A stretch of 64,000 nucleotides of DNA from Acidobacteriaceae bacterium (GCA_003139095.1 PLHW01000029.1:1-64000), one strand, 5' to 3'; numbered from the stretch's first letter, positions 25,707 through 35,788 are shown. Numbers and translations: made by a program. The notes: generated from the sequence alone by a model not told the origin.

Positions 25707-27497
25707 CTACGCGGACTCCGCATGGGAAGCGGGCAAACTGAACAGAAACGTCGAGCCGTGATTCAGTTCGCTCTCCGCGCGAATCATTCCGCCGTGAGCG
25801 ATGATAATGTGCTTCGCGATCGCCAGGCCGAGGCCGGTCCCGCCCGATTCGCGCGACCTCGCCTTGTCGACGCGATAAAAGCGCTCGAAAAGCCGCGGAA
25901 CGTGCTCCGACGAAATTCCCGGGCCGAAATCCCGCACATAAAATTCCACCCCGTTTGCGATTGTGCCCGAAGGAGAGCTCGCTGTGCCCGTGGTGGACGC
26001 GCTCGTGGCCGTCCCTCCCGACGCCAACCGCGCCCCGAGCACAATTTCTTTCCCTGACGCGGCATACTTCAGCGCGTTTTCAATCAGGTTCGAAAAGATC
26101 TGGTGGATCGCCTCCCGGTCGGCGTCCACATGCGCATCGGGCGCGGCGTTGTCGACCTGAAGTTCCATGCCATACGAGCGAGCCACTTCGCGAAAGCTTT
26201 CGAGCGCATCGTGCAGCAACTCGTCAGTGCTGACCCTCTGAATATCGAACCGCTGCTCGCCCGATTCGACGCGCGCCAGCGTGAGCAGGTCTTCGGTCAA
26301 GCGCGACATGCGCGCGGCATTTTTGCGGATGATCTCCAGAAAATCGCGCACATGATTATCGGTGATCGAGCCGTCGAGCAGCGTTTCGGTATATCCCTGA
26401 ATCGACGTGAGTGGAGTTCGCAATTCATGCGAGACATTGGCGATAAAATCGCGGCGCGTTTTCTCCATGCGCTCGGTTTCGGTGAGGTCGCGCAACACGG
26501 CGACGGCGCCGCCTCCGGGCATGGGCGCGGCGGTGACATCGATGGTGCGCCCAGAAGCGATCGTGCTGGAACGGGCGGAGGTGACGACATTGTCGTTCGC
26601 GGCTTTCTGGATGGCGGCGAGAAAATCGGGATCGCGCACGCTATCAATCAGCGGCGCGTTCAGCCGGGGCGAGCGAAGCAGAAGACGGTTCATGCGGCGA
26701 TTCGCCCACTGCACACGCCCATCGGCGCCGACGGCGATCACGGCGTCCTGCATGCTGTTGAGGAGCGTCTCGAGCTCATTCTGGCTGGTTTGCACGCGGA
26801 CAAAGTTTTCTTCGACGCGCCGCGCCGTGCGGTCGAGTGCAGCGGCAACCTGCCCGACTTCATCTATCGAAGTGGAGGCGATTCTGGCAGTAAGGTCGCC
26901 GGCGGCGACGCGCTCGGCGAAACTCACGATGCGCTTCAGGCGTCGGCCGAGATATTGCGAGGTGACGGCTGCGAGCAGAAGGGCGATTCCGAACGCGATG
27001 AGCGATCCGCGCAGCAACGCCTCACCCAACGGCCGGTCGGTGATTTCAATCTCAGGCAACGGATAGGCCAGGCGCACCGCGCCTCCGGAGATGGGTGCGG
27101 CCACATAAATAAACGGAATGCCAACGGTGTGGCTGTCGCGCTCGTCGAGACCGATGGAACCGGAAAGCGCCGCGACGAATTCCTTGCGGCGCGCGTGATT
27201 TTCCATCGTGCTGGGATCGGCTTCGGAGTCGGCGAGCACCCTGCCGGTGGGATCGATGACGGTGGCACGGGCGCCGGCCGCCTGTCCCTCCTGTGAGGTG
27301 ATGTCAGCGAGGGAATGCTGGTGGTCGTTCTCCACGCGATAGGCAAACATCACCACTTTTTGCCGCAGGTCGCGCTCGATTTGCTCGTGCAGCGTATGTT
27401 GCCAGACATTGCGCACCGTCCACTGGAGCGTGACCGCGGTGACTGCGATCACCACCAGGAACACGAGCATCAACTTGACGAAGATGCGACTTCTCAA
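25707..27497 (-). CDS. phoR: PhoR-type sensor histidine kinase, TTG start
   Basis: The 596-residue kinase has an N-terminal membrane helix (about 4-24), a periplasmic sensor region to about 165, and a second membrane helix (about 168-188). A HAMP segment follows, then a PAS domain starting near LNSMQDAVIAVGADG. The HisKA box is NVSHELRTPLTS, with the phospho-accepting His. The HATPase domain carries the N box and FGPGIS and GTGLGLAIAKH glycine loops. I place the start at TTG 27497: it overlaps the phoB stop codon by four bases and begins directly before the basic RSRIF and the membrane helix. The 47 extra upstream codons would be antisense-like read-through of phoB. It should phosphorylate the PhoB-type regulator encoded just upstream. 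Confidence 0.93.
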   Translation of the reverse strand: MRSRIFVKLMLVFLVVIAVTAVTLQWTVRNVWQHTLHEQIERDLRQKVVMFAYRVENDHQHSLADITSQEGQAAGARATVIDPTGRVLADSEADPSTMENHARRKEFVAALSGSIGLDERDSHTVGIPFIYVAAPISGGAVRLAYPLPEIEITDRPLGEALLRGSLIAFGIALLLAAVTSQYLGRRLKRIVSFAERVAAGDLTARIASTSIDEVGQVAAALDRTARRVEENFVRVQTSQNELETLLNSMQDAVIAVGADGRVQWANRRMNRLLLRSPRLNAPLIDSVRDPDFLAAIQKAANDNVVTSARSSTIASGRTIDVTAAPMPGGGAVAVLRDLTETERMEKTRRDFIANVSHELRTPLTSIQGYTETLLDGSITDNHVRDFLEIIRKNAARMSRLTEDLLTLARVESGEQRFDIQRVSTDELLHDALESFREVARSYGMELQVDNAAPDAHVDADREAIHQIFSNLIENALKYAASGKEIVLGARLASGGTATSASTTGTASSPSGTIANGVEFYVRDFGPGISSEHVPRLFERFYRVDKARSRESGGTGLGLAIAKHIIIAHGGMIRAESELNHGSTFLFSLPASHAESA

Positions 27498-28195
27498 TGG
27501 GGAACCTCGAAGCGGTAGCCTGCGCCGCGGACCGTCTTCAGGTAGCGTGGATTTTCCGGATCGGGCTCGATTTTTTCGCGGATGCGGCGCACATAAACGT
27601 CCACCGATCGCGGCGTGACATACGCGGTGTCGCGCCAAACTGAGTCGAGCAATTGGTCGCGGGTGAACACGCGCCCCGCGTGCCGCATGAAGTAGTCGAG
27701 CAGCCGAAATTCAGTGGCCGTGGTCGGCACCTGCTTTCCGCGCACGGTCAACGTCATGGCCGCCGGATCGATGTGTACGTCCTCGATCTTGGTCGCCGTC
27801 GGCGGCAGCGGCCGTTCGAAGCGCCGCATCACCGCTTTCACCCGCGCCACCAGTTCGCGCGGGCTAAACGGCTTCGGAATGTAGTCGTCCGCGCCGAGTT
27901 CCAGCCCCAGAATGCGATCTGCCTCGCCGCTCTTTGCGGTCAAAAAAATCACGGGCACCGACGCCAGCGACACCGATTGCCGAATCTGCCGGCAAAGCTC
28001 CAGGCCGTCTTTTCCCGGCACCATGATGTCGAGCAGGAACAGCGCCGGGCGCTGCCGCTCCGCATCGGACACGACCAGATTGCCGGTCGAATACAGCCGC
28101 ACGTTAAAGCCTGCGCCCTCCAGGTGGTGGCGCACCAGCCGCGAAATATCCGGGTCGTCCTCGACGACAAATAATGTAGGTTTCACGGCCAACAT
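27494..28195 (-). CDS. phoB: PhoB-type response regulator
   Basis: The 233-residue regulator has a receiver domain (about 6-122) with the acidic pair in VEDDPD, the phospho-acceptor Asp in LLDIMVPGKDG (about 57) and the conserved Lys in KPFSPREL. An OmpR-type winged helix (about 135-230) ends in the VRGAGYRF signature. An extended linker joins them. tsaD lies 44 bp upstream in the same direction; phoR overlaps the 3' end by four bases. It should activate phosphate-starvation promoters, though no pho boxes could be identified confidently here. Confidence 0.94.
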   Translation of the reverse strand: MLAVKPTLFVVEDDPDISRLVRHHLEGAGFNVRLYSTGNLVVSDAERQRPALFLLDIMVPGKDGLELCRQIRQSVSLASVPVIFLTAKSGEADRILGLELGADDYIPKPFSPRELVARVKAVMRRFERPLPPTATKIEDVHIDPAAMTLTVRGKQVPTTATEFRLLDYFMRHAGRVFTRDQLLDSVWRDTAYVTPRSVDVYVRRIREKIEPDPENPRYLKTVRGAGYRFEVPH

Positions 28196-28239
28196 TGTAG
28201 ACCGGAAATGTAACAGTTCTGTAACAAGCGGGCGAGAAC

Positions 28240-29436
28240 TCAGCGCAGGCGCATCCCGGCCTCGGCCGAAAAGTCCATGGGGGCGAATTCGCGGCGCAGG
28301 AATTTGGGGAAGGCGGCGGCCGCAATCATGGCGGCGTTATCAGTGGAAAGCGAGCGGGATGGAAAGAAGACGGGCAGACCCTGCAACTCAGATTCGTGCT
28401 GAAATGTGGAGCGCAACTCCGAGTTCGCGGCCACGCCGCCGCTGACAAACAGCGTGCGCACGTCATATTCGCGGGCCGCCGCCAGCGTTTTCGCCACCAG
28501 GTCGCTCACCATCGCGCGCTGGAATGACGCCACCAAGTTGAGCGTCTGCCGGTCCGAGAGGCGAAGGTAATCGTCGAGAGTGGGCTGGGCGGGCTTGCTA
28601 TCGCCGTGCTTTTTGCCAATCTCGGCTAGCGCCTGCCGTCGCGCCTCAATCGACGGCGCGAGGTTTTCCGTCTCGACATATCGCAGCACCGCCGTCTTGA
28701 TTCCGCTGTAGGAAAAATCAAATCGCGGGCGCGCATTGGCCGGTTCGCGCGCGGGTGCGCCTTCGTGCCGCGAAGATTCTCGGCGGTCACGGTGCTTCAT
28801 CTGCGCAATCTGGAATTTCACCGCATACGGATCGCCATGCGGGGCGAGGCGGTCAATGATAGGCCCTCCCGGATAGCCAAGCCCCAGAAGTTTCGCGACC
28901 TTGTCAAACGCCTCACCCGCCGCGTCATCGCGCGTGTGTCCGATCTCCGCGTAGGTCCACAAATTTTCCCGCTCTTCGGCAAGATAGAGATGCGTGTGGC
29001 CGCCCGACACGACCAGCGCCAGCACCGGAAACTCAAGTTCATTTTTGTCGCTCTGCCGCTGCTCCAGCAGCACAGCATGTACGTGTCCCTCAAGATGGTT
29101 GACGGCGATCAGCGGCTTCGAAAGCGCGTACGAAAGCGCCTTGGCAAAGCTGATTCCGACCAGCAGCGCGCCCGCGAGGCCCGGCCCTTGCGTGACGGCG
29201 AGAGCGTCGACGGAGTTGTAGGTTTGTCCCGCGTCGGCCAGCGCCTGCCGCACTACGGGCACGATAGCGCGCAAATGCTCGCGCGACGCGAGCTCGGGAA
29301 CGACGCCGCCATAGGGGGCGTGCGTGCTGATCTGCGACGCGACTACGTTCGACAAAATCTCTTCGCCCGAGCGCACCACGGCCGCGCCCGTCTCGTCGCA
29401 CGAGCTTTCAATCCCGAGAATGATCGCGTCAGGCAT
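28240..29436 (-). CDS. tsaD: tRNA threonylcarbamoyladenosine transferase TsaD
   Basis: The 398-residue ASKHA-fold protein is TsaD, which transfers the threonylcarbamoyl group to A37 of ANN-decoding tRNAs. It shows [14 protein letters not shown] at the start, the metal-binding NHLEGHVHA (about 117-125), VVSGGHTHL and the C-terminal [12 protein letters not shown]. It is about 60 residues longer than E. coli TsaD (337), through a charged insertion (about 220-245, rich in Arg, Glu and Ala) and a C-terminal extension. The gene leads the tsaD-phoB-phoR-phoU direction. Its partners TsaB, TsaE and TsaC are not nearby. Confidence 0.96.
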   Translation of the reverse strand: MPDAIILGIESSCDETGAAVVRSGEEILSNVVASQISTHAPYGGVVPELASREHLRAIVPVVRQALADAGQTYNSVDALAVTQGPGLAGALLVGISFAKALSYALSKPLIAVNHLEGHVHAVLLEQRQSDKNELEFPVLALVVSGGHTHLYLAEERENLWTYAEIGHTRDDAAGEAFDKVAKLLGLGYPGGPIIDRLAPHGDPYAVKFQIAQMKHRDRRESSRHEGAPAREPANARPRFDFSYSGIKTAVLRYVETENLAPSIEARRQALAEIGKKHGDSKPAQPTLDDYLRLSDRQTLNLVASFQRAMVSDLVAKTLAAAREYDVRTLFVSGGVAANSELRSTFQHESELQGLPVFFPSRSLSTDNAAMIAAAAFPKFLRREFAPMDFSAEAGMRLR

Positions 29437-29460
29437 GAGTGAACATCAGTGCCAAGTCTT

Positions 29461-29490
29461 AACCGCAGAGGACGCAGAGATCGCAGAGAA
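29461..29490 (+). repeat. Dispersed intergenic repeat, copy 1
   Basis: The 30-mer starts AACCGCAGAGGACGCAGAGA and continues TCGCAGAGAA. It matches the inverted copy at 50471-50500 at 26 of 30 positions. It consists internally of three CGCAGAG words spaced about ten bases. It lies between the divergent tsaD and cca genes. Confidence 0.75.
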
Positions 29491-29631
29491 CTTCTTCATC
29501 TTGCGACTAGTTGTGGCCACAAAATGCATCGTCTGAGAGCGACAGATACACGGAAAGCCGTCCTCTATGCCCTCTGTTTTTTCTGTGGTGAAAGCTCTTT
29601 GCGTCATGCAACGATCCAACTGCTAGTCTAA

Positions 29632-31020
29632 ATGAAGGAGACCGCGCTCTTGCCGGACGCTAAACAACACGCGACCAACATTGCCCGCGCGTTGCGCGAG
29701 CGCGGTTACCAGGCCTACTTTGCCGGAGGGTGCGTGCGCGACACGATCCTCGCGCGAGAACCCGCGGACTACGACGTGGCCACCGACGCCACGCCGCGGC
29801 AGGTTATGCAAATTTTTCCGCGAACCTTCGCGGTCGGCGCGCAATTTGGAGTTGTGCTTGTGCCCGACGACAGAGCGTCCGACGCTCCCGACCGCCCGGG
29901 CGAGGGCCGCAAAGGCGCCGTCGAGGTCGCCACCTTCCGCTCCGATGTCGGCTACTCCGATGGCCGCCATCCCGACGAGGTACGCTTTACTGCGAGCCCC
30001 AAAGAAGACGTGCAGCGCCGCGATTTCACCATCAACGGCATGTTGCTCGATCCCTTAGCTGCCAATTCAACAACTGATGGGATTTTGGATTTTGTTGGCG
30101 GATGCGACGATCTGAAAGCGGGCATCGTTCGCGCCATCGGCGATCCCTCCCGACGCTTTGCCGAAGACAAGCTGCGCATGCTGCGCGGCGTGCGCTTTGC
30201 GGCGCGCTTCGGATACCAGATCGAGCCCGCAACGTTTTCGGCAATCCAGCAACTGGCGCGGCAAATTCACCAGGTTTCGCAGGAACGCGTGCGCGAAGAG
30301 CTGACCAAAATGCTGACCGAAGGCCGCGCCCGGCAGGCGTTTATGCTGCTCGATGAGAGCGGACTGCTGCGGGAAGTGTTGCCGGAAATCTCAGCCATGA
30401 AAGGCGTCGAGCAGCCGCCGCAGTTTCATCCCGAGGGGGACGTTTTTGTACATACATTGTTGCTGCTCGAAAAGCTGCCCGCCGGATGCTCGAAGACGCT
30501 CGCTTGGGGCGCGCTGCTGCACGATGTAGGCAAGCCGGCGACCTTTCGCGTTGCGCCCGACCGCATTCGCTTCGATGGGCATGTGGAGGTCGGTGTCAAA
30601 ATGGCCGCCGAAATCTGCCGCCGCCTGCGCTTCTCGAACGATGAGACGGATCAGATTCTCGCCCTCGTCGACAATCACATGCGCTTCGCCGATGTGCATC
30701 GCATGAAAGAATCGACGCTGAAAAGATTTCTGCGCCTGCCCGCCTTCGACGAGCATGTGGAGTTGCACCGCATCGACTGCCTCTCCAGCAACGGCCAGCT
30801 CGACTCCTACGATTACGTGCGCGCCCAGATGCAGGCGATTCCGCCCGAAGAAATCCACCCGCAGCCACTCCTGACGGGCGACGATTTGATCGAGGCCGGC
30901 TACGAGCCCGGCCCGCGCTTCAAAGAAATTTTAGGAGCCGTGGAGGACGCCCAACTCGAAGGCCGCATCTCTACGCGCGAAGAGGCGATGGAGTACGTGC
31001 TCCGCGAATTTCCTGCGTAG
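29632..31020 (+). CDS. cca: CCA-adding tRNA nucleotidyltransferase / poly(A) polymerase family with HD domain
   Basis: The 462-residue class II nucleotidyltransferase has the head motif YFAGGCVRDTILAREPADYDVATDA (shown here as one region, about 25-50), in which the Asp-x-Asp metal ligands lie. RRDFTINGMLLDP (about 126-138) and the RNA-binding neck follow. An HD phosphohydrolase domain is seen at GALLHDVGKP (about 293-302) and further to LVDNHMRF. That makes it either a CCA-adding enzyme or a poly(A) polymerase; the head motifs do not separate them. An AAGGAG lies just inside the frame and could serve a TTG at 29650, six codons in, since no ribosome-binding site precedes the ATG at 29632. Confidence 0.88.
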   Translation: MKETALLPDAKQHATNIARALRERGYQAYFAGGCVRDTILAREPADYDVATDATPRQVMQIFPRTFAVGAQFGVVLVPDDRASDAPDRPGEGRKGAVEVATFRSDVGYSDGRHPDEVRFTASPKEDVQRRDFTINGMLLDPLAANSTTDGILDFVGGCDDLKAGIVRAIGDPSRRFAEDKLRMLRGVRFAARFGYQIEPATFSAIQQLARQIHQVSQERVREELTKMLTEGRARQAFMLLDESGLLREVLPEISAMKGVEQPPQFHPEGDVFVHTLLLLEKLPAGCSKTLAWGALLHDVGKPATFRVAPDRIRFDGHVEVGVKMAAEICRRLRFSNDETDQILALVDNHMRFADVHRMKESTLKRFLRLPAFDEHVELHRIDCLSSNGQLDSYDYVRAQMQAIPPEEIHPQPLLTGDDLIEAGYEPGPRFKEILGAVEDAQLEGRISTREEAMEYVLREFPA

Positions 31021-31040
31021 TTCTGTGCGATAACCCTCCG

Positions 31041-31787
31041 TTACTTTGCTTCCTGGGCGTGGAGTACGAGTCGGCCGCTGAGCCCCCCGACGATTGCTCC
31101 GACAAGGATTGTTGCGATGAGCGTATAGCCGCCTTCGATCAGGAGCAGATCGCGCGGGAGGCTCAGTGACGAGGGTAAAGTCACAACGAAGAGGACAAGC
31201 CAAAGGAAGATAGCAGAAAGAATTCCCTGCCAGACGCCTTTGCGGGAAGGCCAGGTTTGCAGCCAGGCGACACCGTAAGCAAACAGCAGGCATGCAGCGA
31301 TGCTAAGCAGGTGCGGAGACAACCAGTGGACCATCTCCTTCACCTCTGCCGGACTGAGGCCGAGGGCGGTGGTCCAGCGGCCACGGAACAGATACTCGGA
31401 ATGCCACCATAACCCAACGTAGCAGGCCACGAAAGCGGCCAGAAGCACGGGCAGATGATAAATCTGGCGGCGCGTCCGGGGGATTTGGATTTCGCCGAGC
31501 GTGTAGGGTTCGTTGTGCAGGGCTTCTTGGAGACACTCCTGTCCGCACTCGGCGCGCTCGGGCCAGCGCGTGCAATCGGAGAGTCGAAATTCAGCGGTGT
31601 CGCGCAGTCCGGTTGTGGCAGCGTGGCGGGCGTCGATGGTGACGCCAACTTGCTGCTGCGTCTCCGGGCAGGTAACGGCTCGAGGGGCAGAATACCGATG
31701 GTGGATTTCGCGCGCCCAAAGCGCAGGCATGAGGAGGATAAGGGCAACACCGAAGACGAACAGAAGGGACGCGAATAGCAGCAACAT
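31041..31787 (-). CDS. Membrane protein of unknown function
   Basis: The 248-residue protein starts at an ATG with a perfect AGGAGGTG upstream (31787). An N-terminal hydrophobic helix (about 2-22) is followed by a soluble loop (about 30-110) with several Cys (CPETQQQV, CTRWPERAECGQECL). Then come about four more membrane segments (about 118-138, 165-185, 195-215 and 220-240). The Cys-containing loop recalls metal- or heme-associated membrane proteins, but there is no CxxCH. I do not recognise a characterised family. It lies convergent with cca, 20 bp apart, and no partner gene adjoins. Confidence 0.7.
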   Translation of the reverse strand: MLLLFASLLFVFGVALILLMPALWAREIHHRYSAPRAVTCPETQQQVGVTIDARHAATTGLRDTAEFRLSDCTRWPERAECGQECLQEALHNEPYTLGEIQIPRTRRQIYHLPVLLAAFVACYVGLWWHSEYLFRGRWTTALGLSPAEVKEMVHWLSPHLLSIAACLLFAYGVAWLQTWPSRKGVWQGILSAIFLWLVLFVVTLPSSLSLPRDLLLIEGGYTLIATILVGAIVGGLSGRLVLHAQEAK

Positions 31788-31996
31788 GACAACACCTCCT
31801 GGACCGTGCTGGTCGCCAGAGAGCGATTCGTTCCTCTGGGTACACGATATCGCCGGCCCTGCGGCGAAGTCTGTGAGCGGGATCACGCATGGTTGACTTG
31901 GCAAGAAATCCGCTCACGTCTCCGCCCCGCGCAGAGAACGTTCCGCGAACATTCCTCACCCCTTACAGCGGAGTTCTCCGCCGTCGTTCCTCGCCT

Positions 31997-34900
31997 TTAG
32001 TCCCGGTCCTGCGAGCCGATCTCCGGGGCATCGGCAGGCGCGGGTTTTTGCAGGTCGAGCATCGGCAATTTCGCTTTCTTCAACTGCCGATTGACCTCCG
32101 CCAGCTCTTTCGCTCTAATCTCCACCCACACCGCCAACTGCTCCTCCACCGCCTTTTCCATCTCGCCGAACATTTCAACCTGCTGCGTGGTCGGCGGAGC
32201 GTCAGCGCTGTCGAGGGCCGCGAGCATTGCGTTGAATCCGCCATTCAGTCGCGACAAACTCCGCCCTCCCGGCGTCGCCAGGTAATGCGACATATAGTCG
32301 CCTTCGCTGCCTTCGAGCGCCGTCGCCCGCGCCTCAAGATCCTGAAGCGACCTTGCGAGCTGAGGATTTTGTTTTTTGTCGCTGAGCGTCTTCAACTGCG
32401 CCCGCAAGCTCCTCACCTCTTGCAGCGCTTCATAATCGCGGTGCAGCGCATCCGCAATCTTGCGGTCGAGTTCGAACTGCGCGCGCAATTCGTCCGGCGA
32501 AAATTTCACGCGCGGGTCCATGCGAATTTCCAGCGGCTGCGTGTACGTTTGCCCATCAACCGTCAGCTTCACCGTATATTTTCCCGGTAAAACCGTCGCG
32601 CCCAGCGGGTACAGCGGCGTGTCGTGCGGAATCGCCGAGATGGGAAAGTCGCGCGACAGCACGTCCGGCGCGGGATACGTCAAGTCCCACACAAATCGAT
32701 GCATCCCGGCCGCCCCCGAAGGCACGCGCGCCGGCCGTACCCAATACATCGGCACACTAAAATCCCTGGAATCGATCGCCTCAGGTGTGTCGGCGCTGGA
32801 AAATCGCCGCACCGTCTGCCCGTCCGCGTCATCGATCTCTAGCGTAACCGCGCCCGCCGCTGCTTTCAGCCAGTAGTCGAGAATCGCGCCATTCGGAGGA
32901 TTTTGTCCCGTCGGCTCTTCCGGCGGCAGCGGCGTATCTGGATAGTTGTCGCGCCGCAACCGATACGTAAGCTCCGGCGCGAATAAATGCGCGGGCGCGG
33001 CGGCAACTTCATTATTGAACTGCCGCAGCGCCGTGATGTCATCCAAAATCCAGAAGGATCGCCCGTGCGTGCCGACCACGATGTCATCGTTGTGTACGAC
33101 CAGATCGCGTACCGAAGTCGGCGGCAGATTCAGCTTCAGCGACTGCCAGTGGTCGCCGTCATCCCACGAGGCGTATACCGAGCGCTCGGTCGCGGCAAAG
33201 AGCAGTCCCTTGCGCTCCGGATCTTCGCGCACGCTGTTGACCGGCTCATCGTCCGGCAGCCCACTCACAATCTTCTGCCACGTCTTGCCGCCATCGTGGG
33301 TGCGATAGATATAAGGATGCAGATCGTCGAGCCGGAAACGATTGACCGCGGCATAGGCAGTTGAGGCATCGAAGTGTGACGCATCCATCTGCGCCAGCTT
33401 GCTCCACGGCGTCAGGTCCGGTGGCGTTACGTTCTCCCACGTTCTGCCGCCGTTGCGGGTCACCTGAATCAGCCCATCGTCGGTGCCAATCCAGATCAAA
33501 TTCGCGTCCTTCGGCGAGGGCGCAACGGAGTAGATTACGCCGCGATGCTTGCCCTTCGCCGGGTCATCGGCCACAAATTCTCCGAGCGTTGGCGGCGAGC
33601 CGGGATCGTCGCGCGTCAGGTCCGGGCTGATGACCTGCCAGCCATTTCCGCCGTCGCGCGTCACAAACAGCACGTTCGATCCCAGATACAGCGCGTGCGG
33701 ATCGGCCGCGGAAAAAATCAGCGGCGCCGTGCGGTCGAAACGATACTTGCCCGTGCGCAGAACGACCGGCGAAATATCGCGCGTCTGGCCTGTCGTGCGG
33801 TCAAACACCGTCGTCTTGCCGCCGTAAATTAAATTCGGATGGAGCGGGTCGGGAGCAACATAGCCATACTCTTCCACGCCCAGCGTGATCCAGTCGCGAA
33901 ATGTGATCTCGCCAAAATCGCTGCGGCTGGCGGTGCCAGCAGAACCGCTCTCCTGCTGGCCGCCATACACCCAATAAGGAAACTGATTGTCGGTGATCAC
34001 ATGGTAGAACTGCGCCGTCGGCTGGTTGTACCACGAACTCCACGTCTGCCCGCCGTTCACGCTGATGGTCGCGCCCTGATCTACGGCCAGCGCAATAATG
34101 TCCGGGTTGTCAGGATTGATCCAGATGGTGTGATAGTCGTCGCCGCCGGGCGCGCCTTTGATCGCCGTAAAAGTCTTACCCGCGTCGGTGGATTTGTACG
34201 TCGTGGTATTCGCCACGTAGATCACATCTTTATTGCGTGGATCGACGCGCACGCAGGCGAAGTCGTCGCCGCGCCCAGTGACGCGATCTTCCGAATTCAC
34301 CAGCGTCCAGCTTTCGCCCGCATCGTCGGAGCGATAAATCCCGCCGTTCTTCTTCGCGTATACCCAGGCATACATTCGAGTCGGATCGTTCGGCGAGATG
34401 CCAATGCCAATGCGCCCCACGCGCTCGGCTTCGCCCGGCAAGCCTTTTGTGATTTGCTGCCACGTGCTTCCGCCATCGGAGGACTTGTACAATCCGCTTC
34501 CGCTTCCGTTATATGCTCCTCCGGTCGTCCACGGCGGACGCCGCGACGCCCACATGCCGGCAAAAATCAACTGAGCATTGCGCGGATCGAAGGCCAGATC
34601 AACCGCACCCACGTTCTCGTCCTTGTACAGCACCTTCTGCCAGTTTTCGCCGCCATCGAGGGAGCGAAACACTCCGCGCTCCGCATTCGGTCCGTAAGGA
34701 TGCCCGAGCGCGGCCACAAACACGCGATTCGGATCCTTCGGGTCGACGATGATCGCGGCAATCTGCTGCGCGTCGTGCAGTCCCAGATGCCGCCAGGTCC
34801 GCCCGCCATCGCTGGATTTGTAGATGCCGTCGCCGACCGATAGATCGGGCCGCCGCAGCCCTTCGCCGCTGCCCACATAAACAATGTCGGGATTCGACGG

Positions 34901-35212
34901 CGCGAGCGCCAATGCGCCAATCGAACCGCTCGCCTGATCGTCAAAGATCGGATTCCACGTCGCCCCAAAATCCGTGGTCTTCCAGACCCCGCCGTTATTT
35001 GGCGCCATGTAGAAGACGTTCGGCTGCGCCGGTACGCCGGAAATCGCTACCGTCCGGCCGCCGCGAAACGGGCCGATCATGCGCCAGCGCAATTCCTGGT
35101 ACATCGCCGGATCGAATTGCTGCGCGCAAATCGGCGGACTCGAAAACGCTACCCACAGTCCAGCCACCATCACCAGAAACCGGATCACCCACCGCTCGAA
35201 TTGCCTTCCCAA
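31997..35212 (-). CDS. Large secreted VPS10/BNR-repeat beta-propeller protein
   Basis: This 1071-residue exported protein is a sortilin/VPS10-type propeller. After a signal peptide (cleavage near ICAQ, about residue 30) it carries many BNR-like blades with the S/T-x-D-x-G-x-T-W pattern (for example KTTDFGATW, KSSDGGRTW, RSDDAGESW, VTRNGGRTW) over about 50-740. A C-terminal region with a beta-sandwich and a helical part (about 900-1050) follows. Relatives are annotated as glycosyl hydrolases of the BNR type, but the catalytic residues are not shown. The start is uncertain: the first codon at 35212 is TTG, and GTG at 35188 or ATG at 35170 would also give a signal peptide. A second, shorter propeller gene lies upstream. 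Confidence 0.85.
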   Translation of the reverse strand: MGRQFERWVIRFLVMVAGLWVAFSSPPICAQQFDPAMYQELRWRMIGPFRGGRTVAISGVPAQPNVFYMAPNNGGVWKTTDFGATWNPIFDDQASGSIGALALAPSNPDIVYVGSGEGLRRPDLSVGDGIYKSSDGGRTWRHLGLHDAQQIAAIIVDPKDPNRVFVAALGHPYGPNAERGVFRSLDGGENWQKVLYKDENVGAVDLAFDPRNAQLIFAGMWASRRPPWTTGGAYNGSGSGLYKSSDGGSTWQQITKGLPGEAERVGRIGIGISPNDPTRMYAWVYAKKNGGIYRSDDAGESWTLVNSEDRVTGRGDDFACVRVDPRNKDVIYVANTTTYKSTDAGKTFTAIKGAPGGDDYHTIWINPDNPDIIALAVDQGATISVNGGQTWSSWYNQPTAQFYHVITDNQFPYWVYGGQQESGSAGTASRSDFGEITFRDWITLGVEEYGYVAPDPLHPNLIYGGKTTVFDRTTGQTRDISPVVLRTGKYRFDRTAPLIFSAADPHALYLGSNVLFVTRDGGNGWQVISPDLTRDDPGSPPTLGEFVADDPAKGKHRGVIYSVAPSPKDANLIWIGTDDGLIQVTRNGGRTWENVTPPDLTPWSKLAQMDASHFDASTAYAAVNRFRLDDLHPYIYRTHDGGKTWQKIVSGLPDDEPVNSVREDPERKGLLFAATERSVYASWDDGDHWQSLKLNLPPTSVRDLVVHNDDIVVGTHGRSFWILDDITALRQFNNEVAAAPAHLFAPELTYRLRRDNYPDTPLPPEEPTGQNPPNGAILDYWLKAAAGAVTLEIDDADGQTVRRFSSADTPEAIDSRDFSVPMYWVRPARVPSGAAGMHRFVWDLTYPAPDVLSRDFPISAIPHDTPLYPLGATVLPGKYTVKLTVDGQTYTQPLEIRMDPRVKFSPDELRAQFELDRKIADALHRDYEALQEVRSLRAQLKTLSDKKQNPQLARSLQDLEARATALEGSEGDYMSHYLATPGGRSLSRLNGGFNAMLAALDSADAPPTTQQVEMFGEMEKAVEEQLAVWVEIRAKELAEVNRQLKKAKLPMLDLQKPAPADAPEIGSQDRD

Positions 35213-35788
35213 GAAGCGCCCCCATGACCGAGAAAATAGACCAAGAGAATAAAAGAGGATAAACCAGACGGTGGGGCGTTGGCGCAGCCGTGTCGAGGCC
35301 GGTGGTGAAGAGGTTGGTGATTAAGCATCGCAGACTACCGGCGGCCTGCGCCCTTGAGAGAGTCCTTTACGAATCGCAGCCGGGGCCGGCGGGCGCGCCG
35401 CACTCTTTCCACAGCTTTTCCCAATTCCAGATTCCGGATGCCACCTCTTTCGGCTACCCCTGCCGGGCGGCTTGGCTTTCCACGCGGTTCGGTCAAGATG
35501 TTCGATGAGGATCTGGTTGATGCGATCATTGGCGGAAAAAATCTGGACTGCGGTCTGGCCCAGTTGAGTGTGAAGCTTGGGTTGGTGCGTGGTCACGGCT
35601 CCGCGCTCCTCGACCGATAGGGTTTCGGGGCCGCCGGCCATCTGCATTCCTTCTCCTGACGATAGAAGATCGCGCGCGGAAGCCCCTGTTTGTCAAGCAA
35701 TCCCGGGATTGGCGCCTGCTCCAGCAGACGCCTCGTTCGTGGGATACTCTTACCCTACCCCGGGCCCTTCCGTTGCTTCGGAACAGCC
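35213..35788. other. Intergenic region with decayed gene
   Basis: Apart from the DinB-like remnant (35321-35641), these 576 bases contain no supported gene. The left 108 bases should carry the promoter of the large propeller protein. The right part (35659-35788) includes only short GC-rich hairpins without a U-tract, so no terminator can be claimed. Confidence 0.5.
35321..35641 (-). pseudogene. Truncated DinB-like gene remnant
   Basis: The frame starts after AGGAGAAGGA (ribosome-binding site) at either of two ATGs (35647 or 35641). Residues about 1-60 read like the opening of acidobacterial DinB/YfiT-type proteins, with NDRINQILIEHLDRTAWKAK and PPGRG. After that the sequence changes to Arg/Pro/Gly-rich text without the expected helices and histidines, and no other frame continues the family. 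It looks like a 3'-deleted gene whose start signals survive. DinB-fold proteins bind divalent metal and act in thiol or stress chemistry. The identification rests on my memory of the family and is tentative. Confidence 0.4.
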
